This document shows positions 19,294 through 26,657 of a stretch of DNA of 35,680 bases, piece by piece. The position numbers and the translations under genes were made by a program. The notes beneath the pieces are model-generated. The model was not told the DNA's origin, did not search any database, and saw only the letters and a list, made by a program, of their open reading frames with translations. Origin of the DNA: a virus. The stretch spans positions 1-35,680 of IMG/VR virus record IMGVR_UViG_3300045016_000030, one strand, 5' to 3'. Numbering within the stretch: the stretch's first letter is position 1; the number at the start of each line of letters is the position of its first letter.

Positions 19294-21668
19294 GTATCAC
19301 CCGAAGCCCCCAAGACACCAAAAAGAGTGAGCAGGTTATCCTCAATAATTCCTACGATACCGATTTTAATGTTTTAGCAACGGAATTGCTTGGCTACGAT
19401 TCGGGCGGGAGTGTACTAAGAAGGTTAAGGGTTGATTCCACGGGGGCCGTTGTCTTGAACACGGACTCGCTAGAAGGGTTATATGTCAATGTTACCGGCG
19501 ACACAATGACCGGTGCTTTAACCATTAACACCAACTCCACCACCGCCCTAAAAGTAGAGCAAGACGGGGTAAAAGATAATACTTTAGTGGTAGATACAAC
19601 AAATGGAAGGGTGGGAATAGGAGCTGTTCCGACCAGCGAATTAGATATAAATGGAAGCATCTATTTAAGTAGCGCCTTAACTCCCTCAATAGATTGTGTT
19701 AGCTCTTGGGCAATAAAAAGATATGGAGGATTAAGAATTGGTTTCTGGTCAGCCAGAGTGTCTTATTATGATAATACTAGTACCGAAGTAATAAGTTTAG
19801 TGTCTGGTAATGTGGGAGTAGGAATAACAAGTTCCCTTTCAGCAAAATTACACCTTGTTGGTAATCAGTATATCAACACCAACTCCGCCACCGCCCTTTT
19901 AGTGGAGCAGGATGGAGTAAAAGATGACGTTTTGATAGTAGATACGACAAACGCAAAGGTTAAATTTGGGTCATCCGCATCAGCACAAGCATCGTTTGAT
20001 TATTATGCTTCCTCTGATGCTACCTTGTATAGTCAATCATCTTTTGGATGGGGCAATCAATGTTCAATGGATGGAACGGGAGGGGGAGGACAAAATCTTT
20101 TTATCCGAACAGGTGGAACAATTGCCTCGCAGACTGCGGTTTTAGTCAACATGACGCTTGGCACCCTTTCATTCCGGGGTCATACCGGTTCTGGAATTTC
20201 AGGAAGCAAAGCGACGGTATTTGCGGGAGCGACAGAAAACTGGAGTACCACGGCAAACGGAACACGACTGGTTTTTCAAACCACACCTAACACAACCACA
20301 ACGCTTACCACTAGATTTTTAATCGGAAACGACGGCATTGTAACCGTCGGATCTGTTGCTGGTACTGGTAGATTTAATGTTATTGGCGAAAGCGACATTG
20401 TTCAGGCCATCATTAAAGGAAATTCCGCCCAGACCTCTAACTTACAAGAGTGGCAAAACAGTAGCGGAACAGTTTTAACCAATGTCGGACCAACGGGAAG
20501 GGTGGGTATTTTAACTGCCTCAACGACTACAGAAGGATTAAAGGTTTCCGACACTCAAACAGTTAATACGGGAACAGTCAATGCCATAAGCGGAACGATG
20601 ACTCCTTCTCCAACAGCCGCCACCGACGCTACTTACAGGTCAGGTTCTTTCATAACAACCGTTGGCGCAAGCAGTGATTATGCTTTTACAGGTTCGGTTA
20701 TTGGGTTATTCGGGCAAACGCAAATTCTTTCCACCCATACTACGGGGACGATTTCTAACACTTACGGGCTTAGTTTCTCTGCCAGCAATAGAAGCCCCGT
20801 CACCGCAACTAATGTTTATGGATGTAGCACAATAGTATCTAACAGGGGATCGGGGACAACGACTAATGCTTATGGACTCTACACTTACGGTTATACGGAC
20901 ACAAACGATGCCTTAAATGGCACAATGACCACTTTTTACGGGCTAAGGATAGCAGCATTCAGCAAAGGAGCAAATACTACTCTTACCAACCAATACGGAA
21001 TATCTATCGCCAATGTTGACCAGGGGGCAACAATTAATACCGCCATAGTTACGAATGCCGGTTTAGTTATCTTCAATGAAGGGGGCGACTCCTCAACTGA
21101 TGTTCGGATGGAGGGAGACGCAAACGCTAACCTTTTTTTTCTAGATGCTTCATCGGACAGGATAGGCATAGGCAATAACGCTACTCCGATTGACCTTTTA
21201 GATATTAACTCAACAACGGGCGGGACAATGAGTTTGCGGAGAGTGGATACTTCAGTTACCGCCAATGACTTAATTGGAGCAATTTATTGGTACGCGGCAG
21301 ACACTTCTACTACGACCAACTTTAATCCCGCTTCTATAGAGGTTTATGCCAATAGTACGGTTACCACTGATATCAACCCTGGATATATGATTTTCAAGAC
21401 TACGGGAACAGGAGTGGCAGGGGCATTAACCGAAGTATTCAGACTGACCGCAACGCAGGATATTCAAATTGCCGAAGGAAACGACATTATTTTAGGAACA
21501 ACTACAGGAAGTAAAATAGGACAAGCAACAAATCAACTTCTGGGATTTTATGGAGTTACGCCCGTTGACCAGCCAGCAACGGTCGCAGACGCCTCCGATT
21601 TAGCAACTGCTATAACAAGTATAAATGCCTTAATTGACAGGTTACAAGAATTAGGATTAGTAGCGTGA
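19290..21668 (+). CDS. Tail fibre / receptor-binding protein
   Basis: A 792-residue Gly/Thr/Asn-rich, beta-repeat protein. Residues 1-60 form the conserved attachment domain shared with the preceding ORF. NTNSTTALKVEQDGVKDNTL (near 80) recurs as NTNSATALLVEQDGVKDDVL (near 197), each followed by VDTTN and a VGIG/VKFG turn, as in trimeric fibre shafts. A stretch of T-N-x-YG repeats follows, and the end (GFYGVTPVDQPATVADASD, then a helical SINALIDRLQELGLVA) resembles many fibre C-termini. No chaperone (S74-type) domain is seen. It should bind the host surface; the glycan cassette nearby may modify it. Confidence 0.8.
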   Translation: MSITRSPQDTKKSEQVILNNSYDTDFNVLATELLGYDSGGSVLRRLRVDSTGAVVLNTDSLEGLYVNVTGDTMTGALTINTNSTTALKVEQDGVKDNTLVVDTTNGRVGIGAVPTSELDINGSIYLSSALTPSIDCVSSWAIKRYGGLRIGFWSARVSYYDNTSTEVISLVSGNVGVGITSSLSAKLHLVGNQYINTNSATALLVEQDGVKDDVLIVDTTNAKVKFGSSASAQASFDYYASSDATLYSQSSFGWGNQCSMDGTGGGGQNLFIRTGGTIASQTAVLVNMTLGTLSFRGHTGSGISGSKATVFAGATENWSTTANGTRLVFQTTPNTTTTLTTRFLIGNDGIVTVGSVAGTGRFNVIGESDIVQAIIKGNSAQTSNLQEWQNSSGTVLTNVGPTGRVGILTASTTTEGLKVSDTQTVNTGTVNAISGTMTPSPTAATDATYRSGSFITTVGASSDYAFTGSVIGLFGQTQILSTHTTGTISNTYGLSFSASNRSPVTATNVYGCSTIVSNRGSGTTTNAYGLYTYGYTDTNDALNGTMTTFYGLRIAAFSKGANTTLTNQYGISIANVDQGATINTAIVTNAGLVIFNEGGDSSTDVRMEGDANANLFFLDASSDRIGIGNNATPIDLLDINSTTGGTMSLRRVDTSVTANDLIGAIYWYAADTSTTTNFNPASIEVYANSTVTTDINPGYMIFKTTGTGVAGALTEVFRLTATQDIQIAEGNDIILGTTTGSKIGQATNQLLGFYGVTPVDQPATVADASDLATAITSINALIDRLQELGLVA
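19527..19968 (+). repeat. Duplicated ~95-nt shaft module within the fibre gene
   Basis: Two copies, about 19527-19620 and about 19875-19968, encode the NTNS-x-TAL-VEQDGVKD-x-L-VDTTN module with high DNA identity, so the duplication is fairly recent. The 250 nt between them encode other beta segments. Confidence 0.7.
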
Positions 21669-21674
21669 TATAAT
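21666..21674 (+). promoter_or_regulatory. Extended -10 promoter overlapping the fibre stop codon
   Basis: TGATATAAT, where the TGA is the fibre stop codon (21666-21668) and also the TGn of an extended -10 (TATAAT 21669-21674). ATG 21684 follows after 9 nt with no ribosome site. Confidence 0.6.
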
Positions 21675-21683
21675 AATAATCTT

Positions 21684-21884
21684 ATGATTAAGCGTTATGA
21701 ATGGGAATTATATCCAAAAAAGGACAGAAAGTTTGGTATTTCTTTCAGTTGGTTTGGTTTTTATGCGATACAATTAGGATTTCATATTAGTTTGGCGATG
21801 AAAAATATAGAAATTCATTTACCATTTTGTTTTATTAGGATAGGGTTGTTGTCGCAATATGATAAGGTTGTTCAAATTAGGTAA
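21684..21884 (+). CDS. Hypothetical 66-residue aromatic/basic protein
   Basis: A small protein, MIKRYEWELYPKKDRKFGIS then FSWFGFYAIQLGFHISLAMK and a hydrophobic IEIHLPFCFIRIGLL end. It may be a beta protein or membrane-associated. It has its own leaderless-type promoter at 21666, so it can be expressed apart from the fibre. Not recognised. Confidence 0.5.
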   Translation: MIKRYEWELYPKKDRKFGISFSWFGFYAIQLGFHISLAMKNIEIHLPFCFIRIGLLSQYDKVVQIR

Positions 21885-21898
21885 TATACTATTTTTGC

Positions 21899-21985
21899 GG
21901 GGCGTGTTGCCTAGGTTCTGATTAACCTTTTTGGTAAAGGTCAGACGAACGGCACAGGGGCTACCAAATAACCCTAACACGCCCT
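21899..21985 (+). ncRNA. Candidate pseudoknotted structured RNA
   Basis: An 87-nt stretch without a good ORF folds compactly. Outer stem GGGGCGTGTT (21899-21908)/AACACGCCCT (21976-21985), 10 bp with one wobble. Then GCC (21909-21911)/GGC (21951-21953), GTTC (21915-21918)/GAAC (21947-21950), TGA (21919-21921)/TCA (21941-21943), and apical CCTTT (21926-21930)/AAAGG (21936-21940) with loop TTGGT. The loop is complementary to ACCAA (21963-21967), extendable to TTTGGTA/TACCAAA, giving a pseudoknot. TATACT at 21885-21890 may be its -10. I cannot match it to a known RNA family. It could be a riboswitch-like leader for the next ORFs, a ribozyme or a packaged RNA. Confidence 0.5.
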
Positions 21986-21996
21986 ACAAAAGCAGT

Positions 21997-22113
21997 ATGA
22001 AACTTTTAAGAAGGATTATCTACCAGATAAAGAAGAAGTATCGGGACTGGAAGTTGAGGAAAGCTAGAAAGGCGATTGAAACTGACTGGTGGTACGAGCG
22101 TTATAAGTTTTAA
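21997..22113 (+). CDS. Hypothetical 38-residue basic peptide
   Basis: MKLLRRIIYQIKKKYRDWKL followed by RKARKAIETDWWYERYKF: strongly basic and helical, possibly RNA-, DNA- or membrane-binding. It starts 11 nt after the folded RNA element at 21899-21985. A longer frame from TTG 21931 would run through that element and is less likely. No family. Confidence 0.4.
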   Translation: MKLLRRIIYQIKKKYRDWKLRKARKAIETDWWYERYKF

Positions 22114-22127
22114 GGGGGTGATTTTTA

Positions 22128-22322
22128 ATGTCGGAGCCGACAAAAGTCGAGCCGAAAAAGACCGAACAACAACTAGCACAAGATTTTTTCAAGGAGTATC
22201 AGGAACTTTGCGAGAAACATGGATTTCAGGTAATAGTCAATCCTGCTTTCAAAGCAAGAGACGACGGAACTTGGAGTGTGGTTTTACAAAGTTCGATAGG
22301 AAAACTTGCTAGAAATGTGTGA
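22128..22322 (+). CDS. Small conserved-looking phage protein
   Basis: A 64-residue protein with a strong AAGGGGGTGAT ribosome site before ATG 22128. An acidic/basic lead (MSEPTKVEPKKTEQQLAQDF) is followed by FFKEYQELCEKHGFQVIVNP and RDDGTWSVVLQSSIGKL, the pattern of a short helix plus beta hairpin that I have the impression is common in small phage proteins. Its TGA stop is part of the TGATATAAT promoter of the next gene. Function unknown. Confidence 0.55.
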   Translation: MSEPTKVEPKKTEQQLAQDFFKEYQELCEKHGFQVIVNPAFKARDDGTWSVVLQSSIGKLARNV

Positions 22323-22328
22323 TATAAT
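22320..22328 (+). promoter_or_regulatory. Extended -10 promoter of the glycan cassette
   Basis: TGATATAAT again, with TGA being the stop of the preceding gene and TATAAT at 22323-22328. ATG 22340 follows after 11 nt; a weak TAGGA just before the ATG could assist translation. Confidence 0.6.
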
Positions 22329-22339
22329 AGGTTTTTAGG

Positions 22340-23137
22340 ATGTCTAGGATTTACGTTACAGGATCGTCAGGTTTCTTAGGCAAGCACCTTGTTTCAAGGT
22401 TAGGGGGTTTTTCTCCGATTTTCCACGACGATATTGAAACAATAAGACTCCTTCCCTATCAGAAGTTCTACTTCCTTTCTACCTATGGGAATATGTCTTT
22501 CCACAACGACAGTAAAGCAATTCTCCGCGCCAACGTGTCTGATCTTATTACGATTCTTACCAAGACTGATTGGGAGAATGGCGTGGAATCGTTTGTCTAT
22601 GTTAGTACCTCTTCCGTCAGCCGGCAAGTTCAAACTATGTATTCCCGCAGTAAAAAGGCGGCCGAGGAGATACTACTTTCCTTCATGGAGAAATACAACG
22701 CCCCGATTGCGATTGTCAGACCATTTTCGATCACGGGGGTCGGGGAACAAAAAGAACACTTAATTCCCAAATTAATCGAATCTTGCTTAATGGGAGTCGA
22801 AATGCCTTTCGTTCCAGAAGCGAGGCACGACTTTATTGACGTTGAGGACGTGGCGGACGGAATAGTGGCCCTTTCCAAAAGGCACGCCCGTGGGATATTT
22901 GAACTTGGAACGGGCAAAGAGTATTCAAACCTCGAAGTTTTGCATTTAGTCGAGAAAATCACCAAGAAGAAAGCCAATATCCATGTTGTTAGCAATCTTC
23001 GTACTTACGATAGCGAACATTGGGTATCCGCAAATATGAAGGCAAGAACGTATGGCTGGGAACCGAAAAAGACCCTAGACCAGACAATTGCCGAAATGGT
23101 TGAAGAATATGAACAAACTCGAAAAAAGGCTGATTGA
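22340..23137 (+). CDS. NAD-dependent sugar epimerase/dehydratase (extended SDR)
   Basis: A 265-residue protein with a Rossmann nucleotide site (RIYVTGSSGFLGKHL, G8-x2-G11-x2-G14), VYVSTSSVS, the catalytic YSRSK pair near residue 100, and IAIVRPFSITGVG, with substrate-side segments DFIDVEDVADGIVAL and GIFELGTGKEYS. This is a nucleotide-sugar epimerase or dehydratase of the extended SDR family, somewhat shorter than the usual ~310 residues. It starts the glycan cassette, giving an activated sugar for the glycosyltransferases downstream. The sugar cannot be predicted. Confidence 0.8.
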   Translation: MSRIYVTGSSGFLGKHLVSRLGGFSPIFHDDIETIRLLPYQKFYFLSTYGNMSFHNDSKAILRANVSDLITILTKTDWENGVESFVYVSTSSVSRQVQTMYSRSKKAAEEILLSFMEKYNAPIAIVRPFSITGVGEQKEHLIPKLIESCLMGVEMPFVPEARHDFIDVEDVADGIVALSKRHARGIFELGTGKEYSNLEVLHLVEKITKKKANIHVVSNLRTYDSEHWVSANMKARTYGWEPKKTLDQTIAEMVEEYEQTRKKAD

Positions 23138-23723
23138 TTTAAGTTTTAAGTACAAACTTTCGCATATTGGGAGTGGGTTGAATACAATCAATTTTCTCAA
23201 ACACACCTACGATACGAAGGAAAAGGACGCGATTGTTTTGTTGGCCAACGCCCACGCAGGATTAGCCTTGTACGTGGTTTTGGAGGACTTGGGAGTATGC
23301 GATGCCGAAGAAATGATTAGAAAACACGGTTTTCATGCTACAAAGGACACAAAACATGGTGTAGAGGCAACTGGGGGGAGTTTGGGTTGGGTTGAGGCTA
23401 TTGGGGTGGGAATGGCCTTAGCTGATAGGGCAAAGAACGTCTACTTGATCACTTCAGATGGGGCGTGTGCCGAAGGAAGCGTTTGGGAGGCACTAAGAAT
23501 CGCCGGAGAGCAAAAACTTGATAACTTGAGGGTGGCGGTGATTGCTAACAAATATGGAGCTTACGGAGAAATTGACTTAAACGATTTAGATATTCGGTTG
23601 AACCTATTTTTCCCTGTTTATATGGTTCGGGTAAATCTTTACCAATATCCCGACTGGTTGCAGGACTTGGGTGGACATTACGCCGTGATGGACGAGAAAA
23701 TGTACGAGGAAATATGCGCTTAG
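23109..23723 (+). CDS. Transketolase, TPP-binding half
   Basis: A 204-residue protein equal to the N-terminal (diphosphate-binding) part of transketolase: KYKLSHIGSGLNTINFL, HAGLALYVVLEDLG, GSLGWVEAIGVGMALA, and VYLITSDGACAEGSVWEALR, which is the Gly-Asp-Gly type TPP motif with its Mg2+ ligands. ATG 23109 lies inside the end of the epimerase gene; a frame start at 23088 has less support. Together with the next ORF it should form a TPP enzyme moving two-carbon units between sugars, perhaps to make an unusual sugar for glycosylation. Confidence 0.8.
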   Translation: MNKLEKRLIDLSFKYKLSHIGSGLNTINFLKHTYDTKEKDAIVLLANAHAGLALYVVLEDLGVCDAEEMIRKHGFHATKDTKHGVEATGGSLGWVEAIGVGMALADRAKNVYLITSDGACAEGSVWEALRIAGEQKLDNLRVAVIANKYGAYGEIDLNDLDIRLNLFFPVYMVRVNLYQYPDWLQDLGGHYAVMDEKMYEEICA

Positions 23724-23735
23724 AAAAGGAAAGTT

Positions 23736-24242
23736 ATGAAAAAACTAAAGAAAAGTGAGTTTCACAACAGCGTCAGGGGATATTTTGCCGGTTGTCTCTA
23801 CAATGAGATGGTTAGCAATCCCGACATTGTAGTGCTAACGGCAGATTTGGGGTATGGTTTTTTAGACAGGATAAAGACGGATTTCCCCGATAGGTTTATT
23901 AACTGCGGGGCTTCGGAACAGGCGATGTTGGGAATAGCCATTGGCCTAGCCTTAAAGGGAAAAATCCCCTTTACCTATACGATCACCTCTTTTTACCTGC
24001 GTTGCGCCGAGGGAATAAACATTTACCTTCATGGCGAACAAATACCTGTTAAAATGGCGGGGAGCGGGCTTTTTGACGATTACGAAATAGACGGCTATAC
24101 CCATGATGGTACGCAGGCCCAAAAGTACCTAAACAGCCTTGTTATCAGAACTTACTATCCAAAAACTAAGGAAGAAGTCGGAAAAGCGGTTAAGGAAATG
24201 ATTGCCAACAAAAAACCGAGTTTTATAGGACTTAAACGATAA
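23736..24242 (+). CDS. Transketolase, pyrimidine-binding half
   Basis: A 168-residue protein equal to the central Pyr domain of transketolase: VVLTADLGYGFLDRIKTDFP, INCGASEQAMLGIAIGLALK (catalytic Glu of the ASEQ motif) and IPFTYTITSFYLRCAEGIN. The usual C-terminal transketolase domain is missing, as in split two-subunit versions found in sugar and aromatic biosynthesis clusters. It lies 12 nt after the TPP half and must pair with it to build the active site. Confidence 0.8.
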   Translation: MKKLKKSEFHNSVRGYFAGCLYNEMVSNPDIVVLTADLGYGFLDRIKTDFPDRFINCGASEQAMLGIAIGLALKGKIPFTYTITSFYLRCAEGINIYLHGEQIPVKMAGSGLFDDYEIDGYTHDGTQAQKYLNSLVIRTYYPKTKEEVGKAVKEMIANKKPSFIGLKR

Positions 24243-24263
24243 AATGAAAAGAGGTGAGTTGTA

Positions 24264-24899
24264 ATGTTAAAAGCATTATTTTATCCAGACGTAAATTTTG
24301 ACAGCCTGTTTCTTCCTTATATTTACAAGGAAATTTACTTTGATGGGATTTACGTTGACGTGCTTAACCAAAAGAAAGATTTAACCATAATCGACGTGGG
24401 AGCAAATTGCGGCGTGGTTACAAATTATATGCTTCCCTATGCCAAAAAGATTTACGCCCTTGAGCCGTCAACCGAACACTTTGAGGCCCTTAAAAAGAAC
24501 AAAGAGTTTAACAAGTGGGATAATGTAGAAGTATTTAAGTTGGCGATGGCCGACAAAAACGGAGAGATGGCTTTGAACCTGAACACGAATAATCGTACTT
24601 GCCACTCCCTTGCCCTTGACTACAAACAAGGAAGTGAAATGGTCAAAACTATCCGCTTTGATACTTTCTTAAAGGAAAACAAGATTGACAAAGTGGACTT
24701 TTGCAAGTTCGACGTAGAAGGGTTTGAGGACGCGATTCTAAGAAGCGAGGGTTTTACCAAAATTGCGGAGAAAGTAAAGGCAATCGAGGTCGAGTTCCAT
24801 TTACCGACGTGGCAGGGTCTTGTAAGGCATATGGAGGGGCTGGGGTATCAGGCGAGAAGATTTGATTGCAGTGCGATTGTTGTACTTTTTATCCGGTAA
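24264..24899 (+). CDS. FkbM family SAM-dependent methyltransferase
   Basis: A 211-residue methyltransferase: TIIDVGANCGVVTNYML is the SAM-binding motif I, YALEPSTEHFEALKKN motif II, VEVFKLAMADKNGEMAL follows, and VDFCKFDVEGFEDAILRSEG is the highly typical FkbM signature. FkbM enzymes O-methylate sugars or sugar-decorated products. A GAGGTGAG ribosome site precedes ATG 24264. The role is probably methylating the glycan made by this cassette, either to finish a chain or to hide it. Confidence 0.85.
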   Translation: MLKALFYPDVNFDSLFLPYIYKEIYFDGIYVDVLNQKKDLTIIDVGANCGVVTNYMLPYAKKIYALEPSTEHFEALKKNKEFNKWDNVEVFKLAMADKNGEMALNLNTNNRTCHSLALDYKQGSEMVKTIRFDTFLKENKIDKVDFCKFDVEGFEDAILRSEGFTKIAEKVKAIEVEFHLPTWQGLVRHMEGLGYQARRFDCSAIVVLFIR

Positions 24900-24925
24900 A
24901 TGATTATTCACGATATTGCAAGGAA

Positions 24926-25666
24926 ATGAAAAAAGTTGCTTTTACTTTTGTATCGGACAACTATTACTACCCGTCTGGGACACCGAAATTTATTAACTCT
25001 TTTCGGTACTTCCACCCAGACGTGGATTTGGTCGTATTTAGGGACGATATTTTAAGAAAACTCTTTCAGGAAAAATCCCTGACCTTCTACAACGCAAAGC
25101 CAAGTGTGGCAAAGCTCTTAACCGACAAATATGACCTTGTGATACAAATAGACAGCGACACGGTCATTACAGCGCGACTAGAGAGTGTCTTGGCTGGGGA
25201 TTACGAGGTCGGGACGGCTTGGAACTTCAACCAATACGAAAACTCCGCTTTTGAGAATATAACGTCAGAAATGTACCTTCAGGCGGGCTTGGTGGCCTCA
25301 ACCAGTAAGAAATTTTGGGATGATTGGGAAAGAGCCAATGCCGAGGCGATGAAATATACCCGTAAGGAAAATGATGTGCTTAATAAGGTGGTGTACGGGG
25401 AGGGGGTTGACCCTAAATACAAGTTGAAAATCTTTGACAAAGACTATGGTTATATGGGTTGTAAATCTCTAGGCCAAGAGGAAAAAATGTACGTTAAGGA
25501 CGGTGAATTATGGCTAAACAAAGAGAAGGTTTTTGCGTACCACCACGCCAAAGGGCCGGTTCTCCCCAAACTGCTATACGATAAAATGGGCTTTACGTGG
25601 GAGGTGCAACGATTTTTAGAAAAGGTATCATTTGAAGGGCAAAGTGTAAAAATAATTAAGCCATGA
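24926..25666 (+). CDS. Glycosyltransferase, GT-A (GT8-like)
   Basis: A 246-residue protein with a GT-A start (MKKVAFTFVSDNYYYPSGTP), LTDKYDLVIQIDSDTVITAR holding the D-x-D metal site (DSD), AGLVASTSKKFWDDWERAN, and an FAYHHAKGP end. This suits a metal-dependent glycosyltransferase, close to GT8-type enzymes. I start at ATG 24926 with AAGGAA just upstream; a frame start at 24866 lies inside the FkbM gene. Its stop overlaps the next ATG (ATGA). Confidence 0.72.
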   Translation: MKKVAFTFVSDNYYYPSGTPKFINSFRYFHPDVDLVVFRDDILRKLFQEKSLTFYNAKPSVAKLLTDKYDLVIQIDSDTVITARLESVLAGDYEVGTAWNFNQYENSAFENITSEMYLQAGLVASTSKKFWDDWERANAEAMKYTRKENDVLNKVVYGEGVDPKYKLKIFDKDYGYMGCKSLGQEEKMYVKDGELWLNKEKVFAYHHAKGPVLPKLLYDKMGFTWEVQRFLEKVSFEGQSVKIIKP

Positions 25667-25893
25667 CGCTCTATGAATTTTTTCATTCGTTTCAGGTTTA
25701 TCCAAACGATATTAAAGGAAATAAATGCGTAGCCTGCGACTATCCGGAAAACTCCCCAGACTGGAGAGATTATCAATGCCCACGCTGTTATTGCCCCCAA
25801 CAATTTTGGTTTGACGCGTGGATTCCGTTCAAGTTTATAAAATACTGGCGACTCAAGAGAATGTATCGTAAAAAATGTTTAGGCCGTACGTAA
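25663..25893 (+). CDS. Small Cys-rich (zinc) protein in the glycan cassette
   Basis: A 76-residue protein with CVACDYPENS and CPRCYCP, two CxxC pairs about 17 residues apart, making a zinc ribbon, followed by an aromatic and basic tail (WIPFKFIKYWRLKRMYRKK). It overlaps both glycosyltransferase genes (4 and 19 nt), so it belongs to the cassette. The tail might sit on the membrane. Function unknown. Confidence 0.55.
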   Translation: MTLYEFFHSFQVYPNDIKGNKCVACDYPENSPDWRDYQCPRCYCPQQFWFDAWIPFKFIKYWRLKRMYRKKCLGRT

Positions 25894-26657
25894 TCTATAC
25901 ACCACCACTTGATGGAAATACCCACTCCGGCGGGATTCGGGTGATGTGGGCATTATATGGGTGGTTGCTTGCAAAGGGTATGGTTGCTTACACGAATGTT
26001 AAATTTAATAAACCGACTTCTTTTGTAGGAATTTACCCTGAAATTATGCACGGTAACTTTGGGGGGGCAGACTACGTAGTGCGATATATTCTGAATAAGC
26101 CGGGAGTAATGGGTGGGGGAACGGATAAAAGCAACTTGAAGCCGGGGCCAACTAAGTTTAACAAAACTGACCACCTCTATTATTTCAGTCGCCTTTTCGG
26201 GGAAGCCCAAGACGCAAATCACTATCTATTCTTACCGGTTTTGAATATGAACCTTTTCAAACCTCAAGGCAAGCAAAGAACCAAAAAAGCTGTTTTTATA
26301 GGTAAGGACTATGATTTGCACCTGCACCCCCAAGACTGCATTTATCTGACCCCGGACATTTGCCACGATCAAGCGAAGTTAGCAGATTTCATGAGTGAGT
26401 GCGAAGTAATGTACTGTTATGACCGTGTAACGGCGATGACTGAAATCGCAAGATTGTGCGGTTGCCGGGTGGTAATGTTTAACCCGATTTTTACCAAGAA
26501 AGAGTTTAGTGAGTACGAGCCGGGGATGGACGGTATAAGTTGGGGGAAAGATGAAGGAGTCCCCCTAAACGTAGAAAGATTCAGGGCGCATTATAATGAA
26601 ATGAAAGATGTATTTTCAAGAAAACTTAATGATTTTATTGTTGAGACACAAAAATGA
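25875..26657 (+). CDS. Glycosyltransferase-like protein (GT-B type)
   Basis: A 260-residue protein. The N-terminal VIYTPPLDGNTHSGGIRVMW, ALYGWLLAKGMVAYTNV resembles the acceptor side of GT-B enzymes with its SGG-R loop, and CEVMYCYDRVTAMTEIARLC, GCRVVMFNP the nucleotide-sugar side with its conserved Glu. A middle stretch (VFIGKDYDLHLHPQDCIYL) fits the linker. It is shorter than usual. It overlaps the next gene by 4 nt. Family assignment is moderate; a role in the cassette is likely from context. Confidence 0.6.
   Translation: MFRPYVIYTPPLDGNTHSGGIRVMWALYGWLLAKGMVAYTNVKFNKPTSFVGIYPEIMHGNFGGADYVVRYILNKPGVMGGGTDKSNLKPGPTKFNKTDHLYYFSRLFGEAQDANHYLFLPVLNMNLFKPQGKQRTKKAVFIGKDYDLHLHPQDCIYLTPDICHDQAKLADFMSECEVMYCYDRVTAMTEIARLCGCRVVMFNPIFTKKEFSEYEPGMDGISWGKDEGVPLNVERFRAHYNEMKDVFSRKLNDFIVETQK

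Noticed and set aside
21931-22113. 60-residue ORF from TTG 21931
   Set aside because: It would run through the folded RNA element; ATG 21997 gives a cleaner basic peptide.
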